Origin: Rhizophagus clarus
Lineage: Eukaryota; Glomeromycota; Glomeromycetes; Glomerales; Glomeraceae
Length of the DNA stretch: 64,000 nucleotides
Direction: 5' to 3'
Assembly: GCA_015698045.1 (NCBI GenBank)
Contig: BLAL01000262.1
Span: 188,501 to 252,500, forward strand
Positions 24,501 through 35,569 of the stretch are shown piece after piece. The notes beneath the pieces are model-generated. The model was not told where the DNA came from and searched no databases. It worked only from the letters and a program-made list of their open reading frames with translations. The position numbers were made by a program, and so were the translations under genes. Position 1 is the first letter of the stretch. Each line of letters starts with the position of its first letter.

Positions 24501-27500
24501 AGCTTTAACGACATAAAATTTCGCGGGTGGCTTGGTGACGATCGGTATTATCTTAATTGAATATCATGTGGAGAGACGGCAACGCAACGAAAGTTGCGCA
24601 CTAGCCGTTTTTGGTAATAATTTGCGTAAACCGGCATTATTAAATTTCTCTCGTTAAGTAACGATTTCTCCCTTTAAAAATACCTCTACTTTACAATATA
24701 ATCTTATTTACAATTGTTGGAATAAATTCTGGATTATTTGCTATAACAACTAAACGGATCTTGGAATACCAATGACAGATGATCACCTGATTAAATAATT
24801 GAATACGTTTTCGACAAACATTCCCCCCATGTAGTAGTTACAGTATATCATATCTTGATGTAATAAAAAAATATATAACTGATAATAAACCTCCGTTTTG
24901 TGAGCGTGGTTACAGGGCCGGAGATCAGACCACTCAAAAAACAAAGCCGCGCGTTCCCCAAAGTTACATGTTCGGTGACGCTTCCATATTTTGATATCAC
25001 GCGATCATATCAATTAAACGACTGTCATGCTAATTGACGTCAATAAATAAAGTTAACTATATTGACGATGGCTGGGACAATGGTTAGACACGTCCACATA
25101 TACAATGTCTTTGTATAATAAAAACGGGTATTCTTTTAGTTAATGGGCATTATCGGCCTATATGATTTTTAGGTTTTACAAACGTTCTTATTTTCATTAA
25201 TTCATTTAATAATCTAGAACTTAATTATTATTCTCTTGCTCCTCTTTTTCTTCATCATTCAATGATATGATATTATCTATTAAAGAAATATTTACTACTC
25301 AGATATGTAGTAATTTCAGCCATCACGAAAACTTGGCGCATTTCATATTAAAGTTTAAAGGTCTAGATATTTATTTCAAAAATTTAGGACAAGTCCAAAA
25401 GTTTAAAAAAAAATTCACGTCAAAAAGTTTAGAATTTCATATGACGAGTCATTTACGATTGTGACGCTACTGAGGTGACATTTAAAAAATTTGACGTGAC
25501 TATAAAGAATTCAAAAGTTTGCCCCCCTAAAAGTGACGAATGAATTATTCATAAGTTTTAAGTTTCAGATTAATTATAAAAAGGAAATATTATACTGCAT
25601 AGAAATTACCGCCAATCGAATGAATTTGCTGTATGCACAATTAAAGATTTCGATTTTTAACAAATTAATATACCATTGTGGTGTTACGTTTTTATTTTGT
25701 GGGGAGATAAACTTTGTGGGGGAGAAAAAACGTGGGATGCAAACTTTGGTGGCGATATATATATATTATATAGATATTATAAAATACAATATTATAGTTA
25801 AAAAAAAAAAAAGAAAGTATTTAGCATATTTAGCATATCATCGAAATCTCAAACTTGCCTCATATATCTCATATATATATACATATATTCAACATATAAT
25901 CGTTGTTATAATATAAGATATATATAATTTAATTGTCGTAAATATGACATATAATTTAAACTTTTCTTTCTCTGCAGAATAAATTGTGTCGAACATTCTA
26001 ATGGAAAATACGAAAAAAAAGAGTTTGCGAACTTAAACAACAAAAGTAGTTCAAGCTAAGGTAAAGTATACAACCCCTAAATACGTTTCGAAAGTTCGGA
26101 GAAGTGTAATCAACCAATGAACCAATCAAACACAATTAGAAAGTTAACAAAAACTAAATTTTTGTAGGAAAATCCACGGTTGAGTTTGATATCTGGATTG
26201 TCAGATTGAATCTTTTTTTTTTCACTATATTAAAATTTATAAATTGGAAAAGAGCGTTCTAATAGCTGCTATTTCAAATTTGGAGTTAAACGTTTATGGA
26301 TGATGTTTTCTGGCAATTTAATGAGTAGCGTTCTTTTCTCAAGACGATAAAACCATACTTGTTATTTATTTTCTTTAATATGATATATATAAATTTATAA
26401 AAATTTTCTCTAGTTACTTTTTAAAATCAAAATAAATATACTGTAAAGAATCATTCCATGGATTCACGTTAAAGTTTTGTGGAAAACAAAACAATAAACA
26501 TGTGAAATAATATAAATAAATACGATCTACAACAATCATATTTATTTTATACAAACATTACATAAATAAAAAAAAAAAAAATGTTGTAACACAGATTTTC
26601 GGCCGTGCCATTTTACCATTTTAAAATAATTCATACAACGGTCAGGAGTAGATTTCGTTTCATCAATACTTAAAAAATTTTTTTTTTATGTATATGTTAT
26701 CGTTTTAGGATGTGATTCCTCTTTCATAGAATTCCTTTTATTTGTGAATAATATTTAGATTGTAATTGTCAATTACGCTAAATTAGGTGTCAATTATCTC
26801 AAACATACAACTAATAATGGTGTCATTATGAGAAAAAACCTGTATTAAAATATTCGGCTTTTTTCTTGCATATTTTTAGAAAATTTCTACAACACTGTTT
26901 TAGCACATGTTCCAAATTTGATGACGTTAATTATTTCAAACGGCCTAAAAAACTTCCGAGTTGAGTATACTGTTATAGTAAATTTGACAAAATATGAGGT
27001 GAGTGCTGGTAAAAGGGACCAAATTGAAAATTTTTTTAACCATTTAGTTTCTTTTCCCCATACTTTCTTATAATTGTTATAATCTCGAAGAGTAAAGTTT
27101 CAACCCTAACAGCTAATCTTTTCCACGACTCGAATAATATTTATGAATTTAATTTTTGTTTACTTATAATTATCATAATGAATGTTTTTAGTAATCACTC
27201 ATTCGTAAATTACAAAATAATGGAATACAAAAATAAATAAATAAATTTTCTGAATCTAACGTTTACTATCGTCTCAAAATATGACAATTTTACGTCGATG
27301 CTAATAAAATCCACCTTCTATACCATCACAACCTGAATTAATTGAATCGTATGACCTTGATGATTAGATAGAGGAAATTCATGAATTACTACTGTAACAG
27401 TCACCATGTATACATATGTAATATTATACACGCAAAAAAGGCAGTTAAGATAATTCATTTAATAAAATTTTGGTTGAAATTTACGATATATTGTTTTCTC

Positions 27501-27974
27501 ATACATTCAAAAATTGCGTCAAAATTTTGGACAAAAATTTTTTTTATTGGTTCTTCACTTAAATTGTGGATTTTCCATAACAATCATTTTCGACGTAGAA
27601 TTCTTGAAAGATCAAATATAAAAAAAGAATTCATTGAAAAGTTAATAAACATCATAAATAAATTCTTCAAAAATTCCGAAAATATGTTAAATTTAGCTTT
27701 AAGTAAGGTAAATTACTATAAATGAATTCTTTTAAAAAAAAGCGTTGTTTCTATCGTTTGTTTTTTTAAGTTCGAAGAATAAGAAAAACCATAAGGAATA
27801 ATATATTATTCATTAAATGGTTCCCGAATAATTTTCATTTTGACATTTTCATATAATAAGTGCATCATAATACATTATAGCCTCTTTCAAGGGATTACCA
27901 AAATAAGTTAGAATTGACTCTGTGTCAATCATAATACCAAAATACTTAACAGTTAACGATCAACTTTTACCGTA

Positions 27975-27980
27975 TATAAA
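27975..27980 (+). promoter_or_regulatory. TATA box of N/Q-rich copy B
   Basis: TATAAA after GATCAACTTTTACCGTA, matching the box before copy A. Between box and ATG both copies share AAGAACTTATCATTTTA. Confidence 0.55.
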
Positions 27981-28097
27981 TAGAGAATAAGAAATTAAAA
28001 ATTTAGAAAAAAAAGAAATTTTTTTTAGCTAAAAAACCTATAAAATCAAGAACTTATCATTTTATCATTACAAATTTATTTCTTTAAAAAAAAAACT

Positions 28098-28609
28098 ATG
28101 GAGACTAATCATTTAACTGTTACCGAGGCGTGCGACATACTGTACCTGTCACATATAGTAACTATATTAATAATTCCGATCAACAACCCATGTTAAACAA
28201 TAATGTTACTGACTATGTTTCTTCACCTAATCATAATCAACAACAACAACAACAACAATATCATCATCATCATCATCCGCAACCCGGCATTTCTAACAAC
28301 ACTATTAATCAACAACCCATATCCAATGTCACTTCAAATAATAACGGTACTACTTCAAATAATAATCATCCCGCTCCAAACAACGTTCCTCACCGTAACA
28401 ACCAATATTCCACGTCCAATAACGGTTCATCTCCGCAATATTGCTGTAATCAAATTCACCCTAATCCACCACAATCTAATATTCTACATCTACCTAATCC
28501 TTTTGGCATTAGTATTAATTATTCTCAGGCACCTATTTTTATTTTACCTAATCAAGATCAGCTTCAACAAGTTCTTGCTTGTTTGAATCATTCTAACACT
28601 CGGTTTTAA
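28098..28609 (+). CDS. N/Q-rich family protein, copy B, with a 5' frameshift
   Basis: Family member of unknown function. The ATG at 28,098 aligns with the start of copy A (METNHLTVTEA against MDTNNFMQTTSTE), but the frame is then lost within about ten codons. From 28,130 the correct frame is open for 159 codons to the stop. It has SDQQPML, poly-Gln and poly-His runs near residues 37-49 of that frame, two QQP boxes, NPPQSNI, a GISIN-YSQAP segment, DQLQQVLACLNHS and TRF. The first in-frame ATG after the shift is in the QQPM box, so a protein from there would lose the N-terminus. The lesion could be real or an assembly error. Promoter, 3' flank and AATAAA are conserved with copy A. The C-terminus is the best match to the family consensus. 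Confidence 0.65.
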
Positions 28610-28610
28610 T

Positions 28611-28616
28611 AATAAA
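28611..28616 (+). terminator. Polyadenylation-type signal after copy B
   Basis: AATAAA directly after the stop codon, followed by TTCCTGATATTCAATAGG, conserved with copies A and C and relic F. Confidence 0.5.
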
Positions 28617-28816
28617 TTCCTGATATTCAATAGGATTTTTTTTTCAACTGTATGCATTTAACAATTAAAAAATTCGGATTTTATAAAATATAAAGAACAT
28701 TTATAAAAAACAATTATTTATTATTTTATTATTTTAGTATTTTTAATACATATATTATTGTAAATTATTTATTTAGATTTTAGATCTATACTATAATGTT
28801 AAAATTTGGAACTTTA

Positions 28817-28817
<1 letters not shown>

Positions 28818-28850
<33 letters not shown>
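28818..28850. repeat. (TA)n microsatellite followed by (TTTA)n
   Basis: About fourteen TA units, then repeats of TTTA up to the foldback element at 28,862. Confidence 0.85.
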
Positions 28851-28853
<3 letters not shown>

Positions 28854-28861
28854 TTATTTAT

Positions 28862-28977
28862 TTATACCACGTTTCCTAATAGTCTTCCGTGATTTTCCTT
28901 ATTGATATTTTTATGGAGGATAAAAAGTCCATCATTAGTTAAAAACTGTATACAGAACGTTAGTTTCCGTGGTATAA
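28862..28977. mobile_element. Short MITE-like foldback
   Basis: TTATACCACG at the left and CGTGGTATAA at the right form perfect 10-base ends, with TTTCC-type words continuing the similarity. No frame. A second, independent hairpin lies just downstream. Confidence 0.5.
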
Positions 28978-28986
28978 ATAAGCCTT

Positions 28987-29030
28987 GATATCATTGTCAT
29001 CACGGCGGAGCCGTGAAAATCATTGATATC
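28987..29030. repeat. Perfect-cored hairpin (CACGGC / GCCGTG)
   Basis: GATATCATTG..CACGGC, a GGA loop, then GCCGTG..CATTGATATC. It is G+C-rich against its surroundings. It may be the remnant end of a foldback element or a structured RNA; nothing decides. Confidence 0.5.
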
Positions 29031-29399
29031 CCCAGTTCCCCGTGAAATAACTATTACACATATATATTTTCTTTAAAAAAAATAAAAATTGATTTTTGAT
29101 TGTGCTTATTGATACTTGTTGTTACACTGTAAAATAATGAATACGTTTAATTTCTCGTGGAAATACAAATTTTAATAAATGGATTCTTCAATTTAGTTTT
29201 AATGTTTTATGCATTTATCGTTCGTTTTTTACAAATCACAATATTTAACCATGCGATTATCGTTGATTACAAGTTGTAATGACTTTAAATTTTTCGTTAT
29301 TGTTGCTTTTGGTGATATTAAACTGTTAATTCTATAACTTGAACTACATAGAAATTGTAAATATATATTATTTTATTAAAAACATTTTCGTATCAGTTA

Positions 29400-30130
29400 T
29401 GAATATTAATGCCATTCAAGGATTATTAGCGAATCTCAGTTCTCCAAGACTAATCAATTCAATATTTGAGGCAAGCTTAAAATTAATAATAAACCATTGA
29501 TTAATGAGTTCGACAAATTCAAAGGTAAAGTATATTGTAACCCTTCAAACGTTGACATCGTCTCTTCACATCATACTCGGATCCTTTTAATGCGCGATAA
29601 GTATGTACTAACAATATTGATGGCTAAACCACTACGTAATAACGGATGACCAGCAAAGACGACGCCAGTCGACGAATGATTCCTGTTATTTCTTCTATAA
29701 TAAGCTATTAGCCTTGGGTGCATAATGTAACTAAAATATATCTTGTTAAGAAATCAGATTACTTAGTAAATTTTTTGTTATCTCTCGCATAAAATTATAG
29801 TTCTATTTGGTTATTATTTTTATTTTTTTTTTTTTTTTGTTACCAATAGTTAACGTACAACCCCCCACATAAATATTTCTAAGTCATAGGAAATAGACTC
29901 ACCATAAGATGAACGAGTTGAAAGATTGGAAACACTGCATAAAAGGAATACAACGTAATCCTATAGTCTTAAGTGTTGACCCAAAAAACCTATCATATCA
30001 AAATAATTGTACAAAGAGATAAGCATTTCCTTAATTCTTTAAAGTATTAATATTAAATCATCTTAAATTTACTATATTATTCGTACCAACGCAATTTCCA
30101 ACTTCCATAAAATGTTTACAAATCTAACTC
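29400..30130. repeat. Duplicated block C, copy 1
   Basis: Direct copy of 51,470-52,400. Landmarks are CAATATTTGAG (29,460), GTTGACATCGTCTCTTCACA (29,550), GAAATAGACTCACCATAAGA with ACGAGTTGAAA (29,890), and the minus-strand exon word CGTGATGAGGATGGAG (30,131). Confidence 0.75.
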
Positions 30131-30997
30131 CATCCTCATCACGCAAGTCGTACCGTGGATGAATGGATGATGATGACATTACAATAATTTATAAAAAAAG
30201 AAAATTTTTTAAAATAATAAATAAAGTATATTTAAATGGTAACTTACTTTTTCAGTTTTTCCCTCCACATTCATACCAAGATAATAACCTGAACTATGTG
30301 TAGTGCTGTTCTTCAAATCTTTAAGTCTCACTTTATCAAATCGTCTGCAATTGAAATAAAGATCGAAATATCCAATCTGAAGTAATGCAGGTAAAAATAT
30401 TCGTAGTCCTAGACCATGAATTGGTTCGAACTTTCATCAAAGATGTGCACCAGTATCATCATCTATTCATTAATGAAAGTACGATTCAATTATTTAATAT
30501 TTGAAAGTTATCCTACCGTCCAAATAAAACTGTAGGCTCCGTGGCGTAAATCTTCCTTTGAAAAGTAGTGTATTCAGTGATATAAGATAAAGCTAACAAT
30601 GATTATAATTAGTAATAGATATGAGATTAATACTGTTCCAATTGATGTTACTAAATTCTGCCGTTTCCAAAAATTGATCATATCAGCGAACTCCGAACCA
30701 TCTTCATTTCCACTACTATCGCCAACTGATCCAATCAAATGGTGTTTCTTGTTATCATATTCCTTAGACCGGGTCAATTTGATCTTCTGTTTAACAAAAT
30801 CCCTTCTCCCTTCAAGAATTAGATTTAGATAAAAACCAAAAAACACAACAATTTACTAATTTTTTTAATTCCCCCATCTCCCCCTCAAAATTTCAATTTC
30901 AAAAAAAAATATTTTTTTTTTTATAGAACATCCCCTCCTGTGAAATCTGATTTATAGACTTTTTTTTTAATTACCTTTTACTCCTCTTGCCCCACAT
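30072..30997 (-). CDS. Tentative multi-exon membrane-protein gene, unknown function
   Basis: Unrecognised. A protein-like minus-strand stretch near 30,815-30,620 reads RRDFVKQKIKLTRSKEYDN, then an acidic Ser/Gly part, then a hydrophobic segment (SYLLLIIII) typical of one membrane helix. Downstream, a frame ending VLFGR at 30,517 splices cleanly (donor GTAGGA; acceptor TTGCAG at 30,345) to an exon 30,248-30,344 starting RFDKVRLKDLKNS and ending before GTAAGT. A last piece, 30,072-30,134, follows. A possible first exon starts at the ATG at 30,997 (MWGKR) with donor GTAAAA. The junction between the helix and the third exon is unresolved; an intron starting GTTAGC would work. Against the relic at 52.3 kb the last exon has a one-base deletion and a changed donor, so the 3' end may be broken. 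The boundaries given are outer limits. Confidence 0.4.
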
Positions 30998-31599
30998 TTT
31001 CAATATTTGATAATTGATAATAATTTTAAAAAAAAATTTGTAAATTATTTTCGATCTCCTCCCCTTTTCCTCTCTTTTTTTCTATTGTTAAACGGAAAAA
31101 TCCAATTGGTCCGGCCTTATATTCTTATATAGCATCATTAGATGATGTATGATCTGAATGATCCAATATATTGGAAGAAACTTCGTCTCAACATGCATCA
31201 TTTTCGTTCAAGATTCTAAAAAGTAAGTATCTAATCCACAATCTATTAAAAAAATTTATTTGCATTAATTTAATTTAATCTTACAGTAAGTTACGACTTA
31301 ATGGATGCTACTTATTAAAAATGCCAACGATGACCAGTTTAATTAGTTAATTCACCATTAATTTCTAAACAAAGTTTCATTTTTAAGGAAAACGTGGGAA
31401 TCAAACTTTGTTTAAAGCAAGGATCTGATTTATATTATTATTAATGTATGACAAGGCAGTCGTGTAACGGACATGTTGCAGTCACGTTATTGCGCAGTAA
31501 GTTTTTCATTTGATCTGTAATAAAAATATATTCTTCGTTTAAATCTAGCCTATTAGAAATGTACACACATTAATGTTAAAATTAGCGAGAAACAGTTTT

Positions 31600-31740
31600 T
31601 GCGCACATTGTTTACGAATGATACAATTGATACATATATACCTTCCACATATAGCAACAACGGTAATAGTCCCCGATTCTGATTTTTGATCAGCAAACAA
31701 TAATGTAATCCTCCTGATCACAATCAACAACCACTCTAGC
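31600..31740 (+). pseudogene. N/Q-rich family relic E (5' half)
   Basis: Aligns with copy C at 50,028-50,170. Shared words are TTTACGAA, TATAGCAACAACGGTAATAG (C has TATAGCAATAACGACGATAA), CCCGATTCTGATTTTTGATC and CAGCAA, AATAATGT, TCCTGATCACAATCAACAAC. It has no start codon, lacks the conserved C-terminal block, and the frame ends at a TAG (31,737). The segment just after it (AGAACTATACATTTTTGAAA) recurs after relic F at 54,672. Confidence 0.6.
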
Positions 31741-31799
31741 GATTGTAAAAGAACTATACATTTTTGAAAAATTATGATTAGTTTAAGCGCGCACGTATG

Positions 31800-34700
31800 A
31801 ACGGTATGTAAGGACACTGTTAATTTATTATAATCTTTTATTACTAGTTGTCAATTTTTATGTGAATAATTGAAATTCTATATCTGATATACAGTAAATA
31901 AATAACTTTAATTTAAAAAAAAATTAATTACTGCGTATATATATAATCAATAAAAGCACGCAATATTAAAATTTTTAACCAATTAAAATTTTATAAATTT
32001 GTCAACATACCACTCCGAGTTGCAACGATATCAATTAGAACCGAAAAATGAAAAAAAAAAGGTATTTTTCGAGAGTTACGTTGAGTTCAAAAAAATTTTC
32101 TTTGGTTTTAAATTATGACTCTGATTGTGTTACAGTAATTAAAGGACAATTCGCTATGCAAGATGAAAGAAAACGTAAAAATTATATTGGATGAAGGTAA
32201 TCCTTTTATACGAAAAATTTTTATGTAAAATTAATTTTACATTGAAGAGAAAATACTTTATGAGTATCTTACTTTTAAAATTTTATTTATTCGTTATTAA
32301 ACAACAAGAACTCGCCGTTTAAGAGAATAAAAAAACCTACATAAATACGTAATAAAGCCTATTACATTCCAATCATTCATAAAAATCATCCATAAATTTG
32401 CGATAAAACATTAAAGAATTAATAAATTGGTTTAAAGAAATTTTAGTGATTTTCAATTCTAAATAAACGAATAATCTTGAATGAAAAGGACAAAATGCCG
32501 CCTAAAAAAAGAGAGAGAGAAAGAAAAAAAAAATAGTATTTGTACGATTTGAACACTAAAAATATTTCAAATTTAAAATTATACAAAAAAGTAAAACTGG
32601 AATATTTGTACAAAATGATCGGTTTTTAGTATATAAAATTTATTATTTTCACGTTATCGCACCAGTTGTACGAATAGTCAATGATCTTTGAATACTCACA
32701 TTATAATCGTCACGATTTTAAAAAACTAATGCTAGTAAAAAAATAGTAATAAAAAATCAAAATAAGGACACTCAGCACTCTTTGTTGAATAACAATTTTT
32801 TAATAAGGATTTTCATCGATGCAGCACACGTCACATTGCATAAATTACAGCACATAAACGTGTTAAATAGTTAAATTTAATCTTCGTAAGTATAAATGCA
32901 CGTATTGCATCATCGCCATTGCGACATTGCGTGTCTACTCATATAATTATCCGACAATGCAATCAATAAATAAACTTTATTTATCGCACGACCCTATAGG
33001 ATTTTGCATGACCGACATTTTTGAACGTCGTACAATATTTTATGGATATTGTACGGTGCTGTATTTATATTGGTTAACGTCATGAATACCAACGTGCAAT
33101 ATCTATATTAATGCAGATCATGCTTTCTATCAACTATGTAAAGTTTATCAAAAGTCTAATTAATGATATCGATAAATAGTGAAATAATAATATTATTAAC
33201 AATTTATTAAAAATATAGATTAAACGACATTATGATATAAATGAGTATATGGGAGGCGGTCAATAGAAAAGGAGGAAATCAAAAATTTTTATTAATTTTG
33301 GTTAACTAAATTAATTTTGTGCACATGATTAAATTTTGACCAAAATTTGAATTTCCTCCTTTTCTACTGACCGAAAAAGTTAAAAAATATTAATCAGACC
33401 ATTTATACATGGATTTCTGAATAAAGCTCATACACGAAAGTTTTTTTTCCTGAGATAAAGGGTTTTAAATGGGATTCTAAGTTCTGAAACTGTAACACCT
33501 CGCTTGTACACGTACTAAAAGCGTAAAATAAAATGAACAATCTCGAACGGGTGATATTGAATATGTTGTATTATAATTATTACATCATGGACATAACATA
33601 ATACGCAATGTTAGATGAAAATAAGTTCAAATAATAATTGCATAAGGTTTTTGGAGTATAGTATAGCTAAATGTGTGTATAAACATTAGTTTCATTAAAA
33701 ATTCATTTTTTGTGCTTCATTTCTAGTATGATTTTTTTTTTTGTTACTTTTCGGTATATATACGGCAATAACTGAATGTATGTATATCAAACGTATCATG
33801 TAACGGTGTAACTGTATTATTTTGGCCTGCACAAAATAAATATGAGGGTTCAAGATGATACAACCAAGAGGGTCTTATCACAAGGTACATTGTTTTATTA
33901 CTTAATAAAGAAAATTTTCGGCTCTTTATTAATATTGTTCCGAATTTTTTTTTTTTTTATTTTTATTTTATTTTTTTTTTTTTGTGCTATGCATACGTAT
34001 TTTGTGACATTATTATTATTGATCATCTGAATTTTTTGTACAAGCTTCAGTAATTCGGGCCGAATTTGTAATTCCCGGCCTGAATTACAAATAAATTATT
34101 TACGTGATCGCAAATGATCAACAAGAATGAAAATATTTCTGGCACTTTAAACGGCAAAATGACATCCAGATTAAGATCATCGTGCAATTTATATATTAAA
34201 TCTTTATTTTGAATAAACAGATTTAATTGTCCGATCATTTTGAGAACTAAAATGTTTAATTCCTGCTGTTCGATAAGCGTAACGGGATCCGGAATTATAA
34301 TAGTTTTATTTATTTATTTTTTAAAAAATAAAAAAGGTGCGATAACAGATAGAAATCAAGTTCATACGATGTGATTGGAGCCTTGGACAGAACTCTGGAA
34401 TTTTTAATATTGCACAGAAATATAGTGCCACAGTACAAACAAATATATCGCCCGGTAACAATATATTGTTATACAATGTACGTGAGAAAGTACGTATCGA
34501 AGAAAAGCATTCAAAATTAAACTGCCTATTATATATACATGTTCTGAATATGTATTTTTTCCGATAAAATCTCTTTCCTGGCATCTCGAGCATTATATAA
34601 ATTTATCTAGATTATTTAGATTAAAATCAAAACTCGATGGTTTTATTTTACATCATTTAACGTATTGTTGTAAACGCCAACTGAAGACGTCATATCGTTT

Positions 34701-35160
34701 TGACGTTAGAATCACAATCATGTGATTAATAGCGCTGGCTATGCTTTTTACGGTTCGGCAAAAATGGATCTCAAACAAAACTAAACTTGCTCATTTTTTA
34801 ATCGGGCATAGAAAAGAGTTTCATAATACGTCTCATTATGTCGTTAGTTCAGCAGATATGTCTTCTATATATACTGCTTGTATTTTTAATTGTTTCCAAC
34901 AATTCTGAGAAGATATTTTTGTTTGTATAATATATCATATTGAAAAGGATACAGAAATAGCGTCCGAGAAAATATTAAATGACGGCATAACTCGGTCAAA
35001 AATTCTAAACAAAAAAAAAAATAAATAAATTTATTTAATATGGTTGAAAATAATATACATCATTAGTTCCACCTGATAATTTTAACAAAGAATAAATAAT
35101 ATAGAATACAGTAGCATAAAGATAAATTAAACAATAAAGAATTTCAGTTAAAGTTGAAAT
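31800..35160. other. Gene-poor interval
   Basis: No gene supported. Contains the foldback at 33,257-33,373, a small hairpin near 33,028-33,055 (CGTACAATAT / ATATTGTACG), a palindrome near 34,051-34,088 (GTAATTCGGGCC / GGCCTGAATTAC), and T-rich runs that generate Phe-rich false frames around 33,940. Minus frames at 34,047-34,238 and 34,321-34,593 have no recognisable motif. Confidence 0.55.
33257..33373. mobile_element. 117-bp MITE-like foldback
   Basis: CGGTCAATAGAAAAGGAGGA at the left and its near-perfect complement ending GACCG at the right, about 24 paired bases with one mismatch near the end. A/T-rich loop, no frame, target duplication not clear. Confidence 0.7.
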
Positions 35161-35164
35161 AGAG

Positions 35165-35557
35165 CTAGTTGCAGAATGGTTCAAATTTAATATTAATATC
35201 TGGCTTAGTTGGTGGAATAATAATAATGTTAACTTGAGGAGAATTAATCGTTATATTAAATGAATTAAACGAAAGAAAAATATTAGACTGAGGAGGATTT
35301 TGCTGATTCTGATTAACATGTTGTGGATAGAATTGCGGAGGCGATACGTTATTATAGCATATAGATTGCTGATAGTTATGTTGATGGGAAATATTGTTTG
35401 AACCGTCATATTGTCGATTATTATCGACACTGGACATGGGTTGTTGATCAGAAATCGTAGCGTTGTTTTTATGTGTGACTAGCGCGACAGGCATACATTT
35501 ATTGTCCTCTATTTGCGATAGGTTAATATTGTCGTAACTATTATTACGATTATCCAT
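35165..35557 (-). CDS. N/Q-rich family protein, copy D (130 aa), altered C-terminus
   Basis: Family member of unknown function on the minus strand. The start context TTAATCAAAATAAAACTATG matches copy A. Residues 1-35 are polar with little similarity to other members. SDQQPM is at 36-41, an Asn/Gln/His-rich middle at 42-86, NPPQSNI at 87-93, and TINSPQVNIIIIPP at 103-116. After residue 119 the family pattern is lost: the last codons read KFEPFCN, whereas the next frame over reads LNHSAT, the family's LNHS ending. A deletion of the QLQQ region with a frameshift therefore produced a new end. Its 1.4-kb upstream DNA is duplicated in inverted orientation at 61.69-63.06 kb in front of relic G. Confidence 0.75.
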   Translation of the reverse strand: MDNRNNSYDNINLSQIEDNKCMPVALVTHKNNATISDQQPMSSVDNNRQYDGSNNISHQHNYQQSICYNNVSPPQFYPQHVNQNQQNPPQSNIFLSFNSFNITINSPQVNIIIIPPTKPDINIKFEPFCN

Positions 35558-35569
35558 AGTTTTATTTTG

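Larger units (their letters stand above)
24770..29600. repeat. Duplicated block A, copy 2
   Basis: Diverged direct copy of 8,150-13,650 with the same landmark order: GATCACCTGATTAAATAATT (24,780), ACCGCCAATCGAATG (25,609), TTCAAGCTAAGGTAAAGTAT (26,050), GGAAAAGAGCGTTCTAAT (26,247), AATTACGCTAAATTAGGTG (26,772), and then the TATA box, gene B and its 3' flank. Frames at 25,267-25,464, 25,533-25,916 and 27,381-27,725 are not preserved in copy 1 and are treated as chance. Confidence 0.85.

Noticed and set aside
27381..27725. 114-codon plus-strand frame
   Set aside because: The homologous part of block A copy 1 (about 11.16-11.56 kb) does not keep the frame, so it is likely chance.
28203..28586. 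Overlapping 127-codon frame inside copy B, and a similar one at 50,138-50,554 inside copy C
   Set aside because: Out-of-frame shadows of the Asn/Gln-rich repeats (AAT read as ATA/ATT gives poly-Ile/Leu). The conserved C-terminal block is in the other frame.
31545..31817. 90-codon minus-strand frame over relic E
   Set aside because: It is antisense to the N/Q-rich relic; the plus-strand similarity to copy C explains the region.
33028..33055. Small hairpin CGTACAATAT / ATATTGTACG
   Set aside because: Too short to be distinguished from chance in A/T-rich DNA, and no target duplication.
34321..34593. 90-codon minus-strand frame
   Set aside because: No recognisable domain, no splice context and no duplicate. 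Insufficient support.
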